Of a stretch of 36,378 nucleotides of DNA, positions 1-7,785 are shown in pieces. Each line of letters begins with the position of its first letter. Position 1 is the stretch's first letter. The notes beneath the pieces are model-generated. The model did no database searches and was not told where the DNA came from. It worked only from the letters and a program-made list of their open reading frames with translations. The position numbers were made by a program, and so were the translations under genes. This DNA comes from Gammaproteobacteria bacterium (GTDB lineage: Bacteria; Pseudomonadota; Gammaproteobacteria; SZUA-152): positions 1-36,378 of the forward strand of contig JAKIUN010000038.1 in assembly GCA_021647505.1 (NCBI GenBank). Direction: 5' to 3'.

Positions 1-2
1 AG

Positions 3-242
3 AGTGACATTTTTGCTGAAGCACGACGCCAGCACTCCGGGGTAGAAGCCTGTATCAACAATCTTGAGATACGAGGATTAAACCGTTGCCTGTCCTATGG
101 GCGGGATGGATTTGAACGGCATGTGGCTCTGTCCATCGTTGCCGCCAACCTTCATCGTATTGGTTTGCTTTTACAGCGTAAAGAGTTGGCTCGTCTGCGA
201 CGAAACGAGCGACGACGGCAGCAGCAACGTTTAGCTGCCTGA
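3..242 (+). CDS. Transposase, C-terminal fragment (cut by window edge)
   Basis: An open frame enters from the left edge and stops at 240-242, giving about 79 residues. It contains HSGVEACINNLEIRGL, then a GRDGFERHVALSIVAANLHRIG stretch and a very basic tail (RLRRNERRRQQQR). This arrangement is typical of the C-terminus of DDE transposases annotated as ISNCY-type; the conserved Glu in HSGVEA could be the last catalytic acid. Only the 3' end is visible, so I cannot say whether the element is intact. The next 200 bp contain no gene and end in a hairpin (399-434), so the right end of the element probably lies there. The family assignment is from memory of similar tails, not from a search. Confidence 0.75.
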   Translation, partial: SDIFAEARRQHSGVEACINNLEIRGLNRCLSYGRDGFERHVALSIVAANLHRIGLLLQRKELARLRRNERRRQQQRLAA

Positions 243-644
243 GCGGACATCCACCGGCAACCTTTTTGAAATGAATGTCGTACGGCAGGGTTGGTGCTGG
301 CCGGGATTTCGTAAAATCTGCACAATGTTGTCAGGTGGTGGAGAAATCACCCACAAACACGCAACAATATCCATGTTATTTATACGTGAATTAGCCCTGC
401 CCGAAACCGTGGCTTATTTCATGGGTTTTCGGGCTGGCACTATTTAATAGCTTATAAGAGCCAAAGATGCACAATACCCATCAAAATTTCGAGCATCCGA
501 GCACTTCAGTCGGCAGCCCAAACAGAGAACATGTGTTATTCAAGCTGACAAAAGAACAATGGCGGCAGACTGCCGCGTAGTACTCAAACCACGCACTACC
601 TTTGCCAGCCGGTTATTGGCGATGCCTTATACATCCAGGAAAAT
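243..644. other. Intergenic stretch after the IS remnant
   Basis: About 400 bases with no recognisable gene. Apart from the hairpin at 399-434, the only open frame seen is a 37-residue one on the plus strand at about 468-581, which matches nothing I know. The stretch is probably the non-coding end of the IS followed by decayed chromosomal sequence leading into the broken paiB-like gene. Confidence 0.4.
399..434. terminator. Hairpin downstream of the transposase fragment
   Basis: GCCCGAAACC at 399-408 pairs with GGTTTTCGGGC at 424-434, with one bulged T. The sequence after it (TGGCACTATTTAATAG) is AT-rich but has no clean T-run. It could be the transcription stop of the IS or part of its terminal inverted repeat; the other end is outside the window, so this cannot be decided here. 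Confidence 0.45.
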
Positions 645-831
645 ATGTATATACCTCAACATTTCAAAGTAAATGATAGAAAAGAAATATTGGCATTTAT
701 CAATGACCGATCTGCAATGTAAATATAAGCTTAGCCAAAATCGTACTGAGGAAGACCGCAAGCAAGTCATTGAGAAACTGCAGAAAAGGGGCTCAACCAA
801 GCTGTCACAGGCAATAAAAACCGAGCTATAA
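645..831 (+). pseudogene. paiB: PaiB-like FMN-binding negative transcriptional regulator, deleted remnant
   Basis: Two pieces of one gene family lie back to back in different frames. The first (645 onward) reads MYIPQHFKVNDRKEILAFIN, the standard N-terminus of PaiB/FMN-binding regulators. The second, reading through 721-831, gives CKYKLSQNRTEEDRKQVIEK and ends KTEL, matching the PaiB C-terminus where KLSQN is highly conserved. The roughly 130-150 residues normally between them are missing, and the junction near 697-705 also changes frame. The gene therefore cannot make a functional protein. The family is known as a split-barrel flavin-binding regulator of sporulation/protease genes in Bacillus and is common in proteobacteria. 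Confidence 0.8.
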
Positions 832-947
832 CGCAGTGTGTGAAGAGTAAAAAGTGCTGGAAATACAGCCCTGCAATGATTCCCGGGATTCCGGTGTCGG
901 ATGTGGTGAACTTGACGAGCCACATCATCCCGTTCTATGCAATTCCG

Positions 948-976
948 CGTGGGCACAAAAGACGTGCCCACCCTAC
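948..976. repeat. Short palindromic repeat of the GTGGGC...GCCCACCCTAC type
   Basis: CGTGGGCAC (948-956) is followed by GTGCCCACCCTAC (964-976). A second copy with the same GTGCCCACCCTAC end sits at 25206-25218. Sequences of this form are dispersed, REP-like intergenic repeats in many gamma- and betaproteobacteria. Here it sits inside decayed sequence. Confidence 0.6.
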
Positions 977-1159
977 GGGACTATCTATCCCGGCGAGTTG
1001 TTGCGTGAGGGCCACGTGTTTGACGCCATCAATTTCTACGGTTGGGCAAAGTTTCGTTATGACCTGCTCTTTTACGGCAGGGTATTTCCCGAGAAAAATG
1101 ACGATGGTTGTACGAAGTTGACCCAAAAGGTCAGATTGAATTATGCGCCTGCCGACTAA
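977..1159 (+). pseudogene. Possible gene remnant, unrecognised
   Basis: After the palindromic repeat at 948-976 an open frame continues to a TAA at 1157-1159 and reads YPGELLREGHVFDAINFYGW followed by AKFRYDLLFYGRVFPEKNDD. The composition looks protein-like, with aromatic-rich and charged patches, but I do not recognise the family. The open frame extends back to 854, but the part before 977 runs through the repeat and is probably not native. The most likely reading is the 3' end of a gene truncated by the repeat and deletions; it may also be non-coding. Low confidence. Confidence 0.25.
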
Positions 1160-1267
1160 TGATCAATAATGGGTACTGGAACCGAATCCCCGACATAGGG
1201 ACATCCAGTAGCGGACGTCGCTGCCGCTGAATAAACAAGAAAACCAACCAATTAAGAGCCCGAATTC

Positions 1268-2641
1268 ATGACCGAAGAAAAGAACACCGCACGCATCAGC
1301 CCCTACGGGCATCTGGACATCCTCTCTCAGACGGAAGTGAACCTGCTGGTCAAGGCCAGTGGTGCCGATGGCTGCTATGACATCTTCCGCCGCTGTTCGC
1401 TGGCGGTACTCAATGTGGGCAGCGATCTGGATGATACCAAAGAGGTGCTGGAAAAGTACCGTGACTTCGACATCCAGGTCATTTCCCGGGAACGTGGCGT
1501 CAAGCTGGAGGTGGAAAATGCCCCGACCAGCGCCTTCGTCGATGGCGAGATGATTACCGGTATCCGTGAACACCTGTTCGCGGTGTTACGTGACATCGTC
1601 TATGCGCGTAATGAGATCGAACTCAGCGGCCGCTTCGATCTTGCAGACTCCAGCGGCATCACCAATGCCGTGTTTCACATCCTGCGTAATGCCAGCATCA
1701 TCGAGCCACAGAGCGAACCGGATCTGGTGATCTGCTGGGGTGGCCATTCCATCAGCCGCGGAGAATACGAATACACCAAGGAGGTAGGTCACGAGTTGGG
1801 CCTGCGTGGCTTGAACATCGGTACCGGCTGCGGGCCAGGGGCCATGAAGGGGCCGATGAAGGGCGCCACCATCGGCCATTCCAAACAACGTATCTACAAT
1901 GGCCGTTACGTCGGCATCACCGAACCGGGCATCATTGCCGCAGAATCACCCAACCCCATCGTCAACGAGCTGGTGATCCTGCCCGATATCGAAAAGCGCC
2001 TGGAGGCCTTCGTTCGCACGGGGCATGGGTTGATCGTGTTCCCCGGCGGTGCCGGCACGGCGGAAGAGATTCTCTATCTGTTGGGTATCCTGCTGCACCC
2101 AGACAATGCGGAAATCCCCTTCCCGCTGATATTTACCGGGCCAAAAAGCAGTGAGGACTATTTCCGCCTGATCCACCACTTCATCGGGCAGACCCTGGGC
2201 TTCGAGGCACAGCAGAAATACAAGATCATCATTGACGACCCGGCCCTGGTAGCGCGGGAGATGCTATTAGGCATGGAGGCCGTACGGCAGTTCCGTCGCG
2301 CCAATAGCGATGCCTTTCATTACAATTGGATTCTGCATATCGACCGCGAATTTCAGAAACCCTTTGAACCGAGCCATGAAAATATGACGCAGCTGGAGCT
2401 GCATCGCAATCAGGATAATCACCACCTGGCCGCCCATCTGCGGCGTGCCTTTTCCGGCATCGTTGCCGGCAACGTCAAGGAAGATGGCATCCGCGCCATC
2501 GAGGAACACGGGCATTTCGAGATCCGTGGTGATACGACGATCCTGCAACCATTGGACGAACTGCTCGAATCCTTCGTCCAACAGCAACGTATGAAGTTGC
2601 CAGGCAAACAGTATGTGCCCTGTTATAAGGTGATTCGCTGA
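1268..2641 (+). CDS. ppnN: Pyrimidine/purine nucleotide 5'-monophosphate nucleosidase PpnN
   Basis: The product has 457 residues, close to the 454 of E. coli PpnN (YgdH). It is a cytoplasmic LOG-family enzyme that cleaves the N-glycosidic bond of nucleoside monophosphates to give ribose 5-phosphate and a free base, and in E. coli it is controlled by (p)ppGpp. The N-terminal third matches the PpnN-specific domain (ISPYGHLDILSQ, then RRCSLAVLNVGS and FVDGEMITG, then LFAVLRDI). The Rossmann core carries CWGGHSISRGEYEYTKEVG, GTGCGPGAMKGPMKG and the LOG signature PGGAGTAEE near residues 260-268. The C-terminal domain ends KQYVPCYKVIR. The start follows GAATTC with only a weak Shine-Dalgarno but agrees with family length. 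It stands alone, convergent with the antitoxin-like gene. Confidence 0.96.
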   Translation: MTEEKNTARISPYGHLDILSQTEVNLLVKASGADGCYDIFRRCSLAVLNVGSDLDDTKEVLEKYRDFDIQVISRERGVKLEVENAPTSAFVDGEMITGIREHLFAVLRDIVYARNEIELSGRFDLADSSGITNAVFHILRNASIIEPQSEPDLVICWGGHSISRGEYEYTKEVGHELGLRGLNIGTGCGPGAMKGPMKGATIGHSKQRIYNGRYVGITEPGIIAAESPNPIVNELVILPDIEKRLEAFVRTGHGLIVFPGGAGTAEEILYLLGILLHPDNAEIPFPLIFTGPKSSEDYFRLIHHFIGQTLGFEAQQKYKIIIDDPALVAREMLLGMEAVRQFRRANSDAFHYNWILHIDREFQKPFEPSHENMTQLELHRNQDNHHLAAHLRRAFSGIVAGNVKEDGIRAIEEHGHFEIRGDTTILQPLDELLESFVQQQRMKLPGKQYVPCYKVIR

Positions 2642-2644
2642 GTC

Positions 2645-2687
2645 AGGAACGTGCACGTTCCTTAGCTTATTAACCCGGCAACAATAC
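2645..2687. repeat. Palindrome-headed dispersed repeat, copy 1 (also a likely ppnN terminator)
   Basis: Three bases after the ppnN stop is a perfect 18-base palindrome, AGGAACGTGCACGTTCCT (2645-2662), followed by ATTAACCCGGCAACAATA. The same layout occurs right after the moaA stop (32207-32252), with AGGGACGTGCACGTCCCT and ATTGACCCGGCACCAATA. The compensating A/T to G/C change keeps the palindrome intact, which suggests the structure is under selection. Confidence 0.75.
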
Positions 2688-2719
2688 AAAGAGACATCTT
2701 TTTTCATCCCCCTTCGCCA

Positions 2720-2743
2720 TCATCCCGGCGCAGGCCGGGATGA
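2720..2743. repeat. REP-like palindrome between convergent genes
   Basis: TCATCCCGGC (2720-2729) and GCCGGGATGA (2734-2743) form a perfect 10-bp stem with a GCAG loop. This is the common dispersed element seen in many bacteria as 'TCATCCCGGCGCAGGCCGGGATGA'-like units. It lies between the convergent ppnN and antitoxin-like genes and may act as a bidirectional terminator; it is three bases past the end of the latter. Confidence 0.65.
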
Positions 2744-2745
2744 CG

Positions 2746-3198
2746 TTAAACTTCTGAATTCTGGCTTGCCTCGGAATGACGAACCGAGTCCTGTGTGCGG
2801 GCACGCTGCTCATCCAGATACCAGCCATAGGAGCAGTCCAGCTGGATGCGTACACGGATGATGCCGTCGAGGCCGTCGTCGATCATGGTGGCCAACGGGG
2901 TGCGGCCATTGAGGCGGTGATTACGGCGATGCAGCCACATAACGGCGGCACGTTCGTTAAGTGGATTGGCCAGACTCAAGGCCTGGGAGATACCCAGAAT
3001 ATGTTCGACACGGTTCATCACTTCTTCATCACCGGACAGTGCCTTGCCCTGGAGGAAATCCTCCAGCGAGTGCGGCCTGTTCTCGGCGGGCAGTCCCAGC
3101 AGCGTGATTTTTTCACGGTCTCCGACACCCCAGTGGTCAAGCAGGGAAATCATCATACCAGCCAGTGTAGTCCGTTCATCCAGCCTTTCGATCGTCAT
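2746..3198 (-). CDS. Xre/MbcA/ParS-type antitoxin-like protein (DUF2384), orphan
   Basis: 150 residues. The N-terminal part (LAGMMISLLDHWGVGDREKITLLGL) resembles the Xre-type helical domain of this antitoxin family. The C-terminal part (RVEHILGISQAL, then NERAAVMWLHRRN and GRTPLATMIDDGLDG, then VRIQLD) matches the MbcA/ParS/Xre toxin-binding domain: the GRTPL...G..GL..V...L pattern is diagnostic. Such antitoxins normally sit directly upstream of a RES-domain NAD+-degrading toxin. Here the downstream side is occupied by convergent ppnN and the upstream side by the MtfA-like gene, so no toxin partner is visible. It may be a stranded antitoxin or a stand-alone regulator. The tail after CSYGWYLDE is charged and unlike the family. 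Confidence 0.8.
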   Translation of the reverse strand: MTIERLDERTTLAGMMISLLDHWGVGDREKITLLGLPAENRPHSLEDFLQGKALSGDEEVMNRVEHILGISQALSLANPLNERAAVMWLHRRNHRLNGRTPLATMIDDGLDGIIRVRIQLDCSYGWYLDEQRARTQDSVRHSEASQNSEV

Positions 3199-3291
3199 AC
3201 TGTGTCACCTCCGCGAGGCTTGGCACCTCACTCTGTATGCATTTTCAAATCAATCACCACCGAAACAAGCCTAGCACAATGTCATACAAAT

Positions 3292-4101
3292 TCACTGAGT
3301 TACTGCCGGTAACACCGCATAGCGGCTCAACGGATCCTGGCGATAATAGGCGCACAGTTGCTCATAGACCTCAGCACAATAATGTTGTAATACACTGGGA
3401 GACATAAAAAAATACTCGCTGATCACGGCGAAAAATTCAGCGGGATTGGTGGCGGCATAGTCATCGATGCAGCCTGGCTCATCATGGAAAACCTGCTCCT
3501 GCAGGCGGATAAATGCCTGGTTCAACACGCGGCTCCAGCGCTGCAAATCCATCTCCGGATGCAGGGGCGGGAAGCCGTTGGCACGGCCATTCAGCATATC
3601 CAGCTTGTGCGAAAATTCATGCAGGATGAGATTGCGGCCTCTCCCCTCGCTCGCCAGTTCCTGCTCGATGCTGGCCCACGAAAGGATTACCGGCCCATGT
3701 TGCCAGGACTCGCCATCGAGGGTCTGCTCGCCTTCATCCACCAAGCCGTTGTCGTCCAGGCCATGGCCGTAAAGGGCCCCTAGTGGCACGCGGAAGGCGT
3801 CGGGATAAACCACCACTTCGACCCAGCCGTCGAACTGATTCGGGCCCAGGTTGAGGATCAGCACACAGGCCTGGGCGGCGATAATCACTTCCATTTCACG
3901 GTTCAGCACCAACCCCTGCACGCCATTGATGCGCTTTTCGTGCAGGAACAGTGTCGTCAACAGGCGCAGGCGCGCGCGCTCCGGGGCCGTCAGCCGCCGC
4001 AGTACATCAACTCGCTGGCAGACATCATGCCAAAGGCCAAAGGGTATCCGCTGATGGTGGATGATTCGTGCACGGTGATAGCGGGCGAGTACGCGCAGCA
4101 T
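3292..4101 (-). CDS. mtfA: MtfA-like zinc-dependent peptidase (M90 family)
   Basis: 269 residues. It carries the gluzincin-like signature HEFSHKLDMLNG near residues 162-173, with a downstream acidic motif (NPAEFFAVISEYFF) that supplies the third zinc ligand and active-site region, as in MtfA (YeeI). E. coli MtfA is a soluble cytosolic aminopeptidase that binds and titrates the repressor Mlc, affecting glucose PTS expression. The usual family opening is also present: a basic N-terminus followed by LARYHRARIIHHQRIPFGLW. The length is typical. It is transcribed away from the idr operon's terminator region and has no evident operon partner; whether an Mlc homologue is the target here cannot be seen. 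Confidence 0.9.
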   Translation of the reverse strand: MLRVLARYHRARIIHHQRIPFGLWHDVCQRVDVLRRLTAPERARLRLLTTLFLHEKRINGVQGLVLNREMEVIIAAQACVLILNLGPNQFDGWVEVVVYPDAFRVPLGALYGHGLDDNGLVDEGEQTLDGESWQHGPVILSWASIEQELASEGRGRNLILHEFSHKLDMLNGRANGFPPLHPEMDLQRWSRVLNQAFIRLQEQVFHDEPGCIDDYAATNPAEFFAVISEYFFMSPSVLQHYCAEVYEQLCAYYRQDPLSRYAVLPAVTQ

Positions 4102-4239
4102 GGCGACAATACCTCCCGCAGCTACAACCAGCGGCAGACAGCGGGTAATTGGATTATATTGGGATCACCTTAGCACGACGGTATGCGCCCCCGCGAAAAG
4201 CGAAGAGTACCCTGATCAGGTTGGGGACGCCGGAAATGA

Positions 4240-4273
4240 GTAGGTGGGATGAGGTGAGCGAACCGCATCCTAC
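4240..4273. repeat. Imperfect palindromic intergenic repeat
   Basis: GTAGGTGGGATGAGGT at 4240-4255 pairs imperfectly with ACCGCATCCTAC at 4262-4273 around GAGCGA. On the minus strand it reads GTAGGATGCGGTTCGCTC..., a form seen as a dispersed repeat in proteobacteria. It lies between the 5' end of the MtfA-like gene and the idr operon terminator. Confidence 0.5.
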
Positions 4274-4325
4274 AAAAAAAGGGGCTGCACCCCGCCGGAA
4301 AATTCCCGGATGAGGTACAGCCCCT
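4274..4325 (-). terminator. Rho-independent terminator of the idr operon
   Basis: Read on the minus strand, AGGGGCTGTACC pairs with GGTGCAGCCCCT, with an inner second stem (TCCGGGAA/TTCCGGC-like), and is followed directly by seven T's. It lies 21 bases after the idrA stop and closes the minus-strand operon. Confidence 0.9.
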
Positions 4326-4346
4326 GCTGTGTGCCGTCTGTCTGGT

Positions 4347-7058
4347 TTAGGCAGAGAGGTTACGCGGCACGAAGCTCAGGCTATTGAAAGTGCTCTTGTA
4401 CTTGGATTCACCCAGTTTCTTCACCTTGGCGGTACCAAGCTTGTAGTTGTAGTTACCGGTAATGATATCGACCACCGCGCCCTGCAGCGCATTGGTAGGC
4501 TGCCACATATTGAGGAAGTTGGTGAACAACACGCCCTTTTTAATCGCCGGTGTCACCAGTGCCACCGCAGTGACTGCACCCTTACCAAGTTCGATATGCC
4601 CCTCTTTTATCAGGGTGTCGAATTGTAGGTGATTTTTGTAAACGCCCAGGATCGTGTCCTTGAAGTTCGGCACACGTTCGTTATACATCATCACCAGATC
4701 ACCCGACTCGATACCGCGTGCTGCTGCGTCATCCGGATGGATCTCCATGAACTGGGTATCCGCCGGCCAGCGTTGGGCGATATAGGCCCGGCGCTCCGTA
4801 TCATCAAAGCCCGACTGCCAGATTTCATTCATGCGGCCATTGGTGTGCCACAGCTCTCCGTCCTTTGGCTGTAACCAGTACCAATAATCGGAGATCAACG
4901 ACCAGGGATGCTTCTGCAGATTGACCTTGCCGGTCTGGCTGTTGAAGTGGGTGTATTTTTTGCTGTGAAAATTGGCGCCCTGCGGCCCACCCACACCCCA
5001 CTTCTTCTCCATGTCGGCCTCGGTCAGGGTAGTGTCATGCAGACGCTTGGTGCCATGCAGTTCGCCGGTTTGGTAGTTGTAGAAGGTGGGCCCCTGAATG
5101 CCGTCGGTGCCCAGGGAACGGAGCTTTTCGTGCAGTGTGGTTCCCTCGCGATGCGCCGCGACCTTGACCATGTGATAGGCCTTGCGGCTCTTGCGCGAAA
5201 AGCGTGACATCTCTTCCGCCACATCACTGGAGTTCTTCCAGTCATAGCCATCGTAGCCCATACGCTTGGCCATCTGGGCGATGATCCACCAGTCCGGCTT
5301 GGCATTGCCCGGGGCGTCATAGAATTTCGAATACAGGCGCATGCGGCGTTCGCCATTGCCGCGCATGAAGTCTTCCTCACCCCAGGTGGCGGCGGGGAAA
5401 ACGATATCGGCAAAACGACTGCCGATGGGGTCGCGCAGATAAATATCATGATTCCACACCACCATGCCGCCAGAGTCGGTGCGCTTCTTCAGGGTGTCGA
5501 TGATCTCTTGCTTGTCGTGTGAACGCACCTGGTGAGGATTATTGGTCACCATCTGCTCGAAGGCCTGTTGCAGCGACACGGTGCCGGCCATAGCCTGCAT
5601 CCAGGTGGTGCCGATGACGTGCGCCAGACGGGTATGCCCGGACTTCAGCCAACGGTCGGTGTCCAATGGACGCCGGCGTCTGCCGGGTACCTTCTCGGGT
5701 GATTTGTTGCGCGGATAGCTGCCGCCATTCTGACCGCCACGCTGATGACCACCGAAGCGTCCCACCATCTGACCCGGCCGACCACCTGCACCGCAGATTG
5801 TCGCCAGGGAGGCCACGGCATTGGTGTTGGATGTACCTGCGGACCAATAGGCTCCCTTCTCAATACCGAAGGAGGCCTTGATGCGCGAGCCATCGGCCTT
5901 GGGTTTGGCCAGCCACTCGGCCGCCAGACGGATCTTGGCAGCATCGACGCCGCTGATGCGAGCGGCATTCTCCAGCTGGTATTCCTCCTGCGACATCAAC
6001 CATTCCTTGTAGCCTTCAAAACCCCCGGTCTGGAACTTGCCCCAGGTGGTACGCCATTGCCAGGGGGTGTTACGGGTGCCTTGGCCGAAACCGGAATTGG
6101 TTTCCCATTTGTTGTTGACCCACTTTTTGATCCATTCCTCATCCTGCCAGCCGTTCTCGATGACGATACGGGCGATAGCACCCAGCAACGGTGTATCGGT
6201 GCCTGGATAGAGATCGAGGTGCAGGCCAACACCCATTTTATTGGCGTGAGTCATGCCGCCCGTCTCGCGGGGATTGATAAAGATGACCTTCATGCCGCGT
6301 GCAATCGCCGGCATGATCCACTGGGTAAAGATAATGGTCTTGGTCTCGTAGGGGTCGGTACCACCAATCAACAGGGTGTCCGCCGCCCCCCAGTCTTCGT
6401 AGGAGGGGGCGAAATTGTCGAAACCTGCATCGCGATAACCCGGAGTGGATGTAGCCTTGGAGGGCGTATCATGCCAGGTCCAGGCTGCAGTATTGACATC
6501 GCGGAAGGAAAAACGGGTAATCGCGTATGTGTTTTCCAGAAACTGGTAGCCAAAGGTCTTAACGGAATAGGCGTTGGCACCGTGGTTCTTGATAACATGC
6601 TTGCCCACCTCGGCGGCGATATCCAGGGCGAAATCCCAGGTCACCGGTTGCAGCATGCCATTGATGCGTACCAGGGGGTGCTTGAGCCTATCCCGCGTCG
6701 GCTTGTCAGGATTGTAAACCTTCTGCGCAATACATCCGCCGCGGATACTGGCGTCGCCATTCAGGTTAACATACTGAGTGCTTTTGTCGGGCGTAATCAC
6801 CACATGATGGGGACGCCCCTCGTGCATCACCACATTGTGCTGGGTCGGCGCCACCCAGTCTTCCAGGGGAGCCGAGGGAAAATCAATGCCAAAGGCATTT
6901 TCTGACGCCTTGGGGCCACCGCTGGGAGTACTCAGCGGCCAGCGATAGACCTTGTAGCCGCAGGCCACGATGCAATAATCGCAGGCAGTGGTCAGCACGT
7001 CACAATTCTTTGGCGGCAACGGTGTATTGTCTTCAGGGATATAATACTCGGTAGTCAT
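4347..7058 (-). CDS. idrA: Iodate reductase catalytic subunit IdrA (arsenite-oxidase-clade molybdopterin enzyme)
   Basis: The product has 903 residues and belongs to the DMSO-reductase family, arsenite oxidase (AioA) clade. Near the N-terminus C26-x2-C29-x3-C33 is followed by Ser104, exactly 70 residues later. This is the AioA pattern of a 3Fe-4S cluster with Ser in place of the fourth Cys. There is no signal peptide; AioA-type subunits travel with the Tat signal of the Rieske partner. Other family marks are DTLLIGGTDPYETKT, PGTDTPLLGAI, a GGHQRGG pterin-region motif and NGRMNEIWQSGFDD. AioA proteins are usually about 820-830 residues, and the longer product with ENAFGIDFP and SPEKVPGRRRRPLDTDRWL fits IdrA better. 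The decisive context is two di-heme peroxidase genes in the same operon, the signature of idrABP1P2. Known role: periplasmic reduction of iodate. GGAGGG precedes the ATG. Alternative: arsenite oxidase. Confidence 0.88.
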   Translation of the reverse strand: MTTEYYIPEDNTPLPPKNCDVLTTACDYCIVACGYKVYRWPLSTPSGGPKASENAFGIDFPSAPLEDWVAPTQHNVVMHEGRPHHVVITPDKSTQYVNLNGDASIRGGCIAQKVYNPDKPTRDRLKHPLVRINGMLQPVTWDFALDIAAEVGKHVIKNHGANAYSVKTFGYQFLENTYAITRFSFRDVNTAAWTWHDTPSKATSTPGYRDAGFDNFAPSYEDWGAADTLLIGGTDPYETKTIIFTQWIMPAIARGMKVIFINPRETGGMTHANKMGVGLHLDLYPGTDTPLLGAIARIVIENGWQDEEWIKKWVNNKWETNSGFGQGTRNTPWQWRTTWGKFQTGGFEGYKEWLMSQEEYQLENAARISGVDAAKIRLAAEWLAKPKADGSRIKASFGIEKGAYWSAGTSNTNAVASLATICGAGGRPGQMVGRFGGHQRGGQNGGSYPRNKSPEKVPGRRRRPLDTDRWLKSGHTRLAHVIGTTWMQAMAGTVSLQQAFEQMVTNNPHQVRSHDKQEIIDTLKKRTDSGGMVVWNHDIYLRDPIGSRFADIVFPAATWGEEDFMRGNGERRMRLYSKFYDAPGNAKPDWWIIAQMAKRMGYDGYDWKNSSDVAEEMSRFSRKSRKAYHMVKVAAHREGTTLHEKLRSLGTDGIQGPTFYNYQTGELHGTKRLHDTTLTEADMEKKWGVGGPQGANFHSKKYTHFNSQTGKVNLQKHPWSLISDYWYWLQPKDGELWHTNGRMNEIWQSGFDDTERRAYIAQRWPADTQFMEIHPDDAAARGIESGDLVMMYNERVPNFKDTILGVYKNHLQFDTLIKEGHIELGKGAVTAVALVTPAIKKGVLFTNFLNMWQPTNALQGAVVDIITGNYNYKLGTAKVKKLGESKYKSTFNSLSFVPRNLSA

Positions 7059-7084
7059 AATGACACCCTCCGGTGATTCTTTTT

Positions 7085-7137
7085 AGTGCCTTAGAAGTCA
7101 TTTTCTGCGCATTTTCAGCAATGACTTCTAAGGCACT
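7085..7137 (-). promoter_or_regulatory. Perfect 18-bp stem hairpin between idrB and idrA
   Basis: AGTGCCTTAGAAGTCATT (7085-7102) and AATGACTTCTAAGGCACT (7120-7137) are perfect reverse complements around a 17-base loop. In the idrB-idrA mRNA this would be a very stable stem-loop 17 bases after the idrB stop and 26 bases before the idrA start. No U-run follows it on the minus strand, so it is not a standard terminator. It more likely sets mRNA processing or stability and the relative yield of the two subunits. Confidence 0.75.
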
Positions 7138-7154
7138 TATTCAATTTATCGGGG

Positions 7155-7754
7155 TTACGATTCCAGCAGATTCTTGTGACGGCCAAAGATCAGCCCCAGC
7201 ATGCCCACGGCGTAGATGTTGTCGCCATCCAGTTCCAGCAGTACCTGGGGCAGGCTTTCGAATGCCTGGCCCGAGACCACGATGCCATGTCGTCTCAGGT
7301 CATAGGTCGACAGATGAAGCGGACACTGGCCCAGTATGCGGTGTGGGCCGTCGGCCAAATAGCTGCCCTGCAATGGGCCGCCCTGGTGGGAACAGAGATA
7401 GTTGAAGGCAACCACATCCCGCTTCGGGCCGATGCCGCCACCAGCCTGCACGCCGCCCATCTTGACCACCATGGCGGAAGAGTTAGCCAGCTCATCCGGA
7501 TAATTGAAATCCACCGGTACGTTGTCTTTCAGCTCGCTGAGTTTGGCAATCAGCTTGCGAGGGTAACCCACCACCCGTGCATCTGCCGCCTGTGCGCTGC
7601 CCGGAAATAGCGAGATGCTGATGGTGCTTGCCGCTACGGCCGTGCTGCCACTGTAAAGAAGGAACTGGCGTCGGGTCAGCATAACCTTGTTATGCACCTC
7701 GGCTGAACGCTCCTGCTTCTGCTTGTTCCTCGGTGTGCTTGTATCAGTACTCAT
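7155..7754 (-). CDS. idrB: Iodate reductase Rieske [2Fe-2S] subunit IdrB, Tat-exported
   Basis: 199 residues. A twin-arginine signal (TRRQFLLYSGS, around residues 27-37) is followed by a hydrophobic stretch ending FPGSAQA, so the folded protein would be exported by Tat and carry the catalytic subunit with it. The Rieske ligands are Cys and His of NYLCSHQGG and Cys and His of GQCPLHLSTYD. The positions that form the disulfide in classic Rieske proteins are Gly and Leu here, so there is no disulfide; this is also true of some AioB proteins and usually goes with a lower potential. The end (GQAFESLPQVLLELDGDNIY, GLIFGRHKN) is typical of AioB/IdrB. GGAGG precedes the ATG. It lies 31 bases after the peroxidase gene and upstream of idrA. 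Confidence 0.9.
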   Translation of the reverse strand: MSTDTSTPRNKQKQERSAEVHNKVMLTRRQFLLYSGSTAVAASTISISLFPGSAQAADARVVGYPRKLIAKLSELKDNVPVDFNYPDELANSSAMVVKMGGVQAGGGIGPKRDVVAFNYLCSHQGGPLQGSYLADGPHRILGQCPLHLSTYDLRRHGIVVSGQAFESLPQVLLELDGDNIYAVGMLGLIFGRHKNLLES

Positions 7755-7785
7755 TTTTCTTGCCTCCGATTTCCGTTAGGAACGG

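Noticed and set aside
5745-6905. Long open frame (386 codons) on the plus strand
   Set aside because: It is antisense to idrA throughout, and its product lacks recognisable domains; it reflects the codon pattern of the opposite strand.
4347-7754. Reading the molybdoenzyme and Rieske pair as an ordinary arsenite oxidase (aioBA)
   Set aside because: The pair is in that clade, but the two di-heme peroxidase genes in the operon and the longer large subunit fit iodate reductase better; no aioS/aioR, aioX or ars genes adjoin. Kept as the main alternative.
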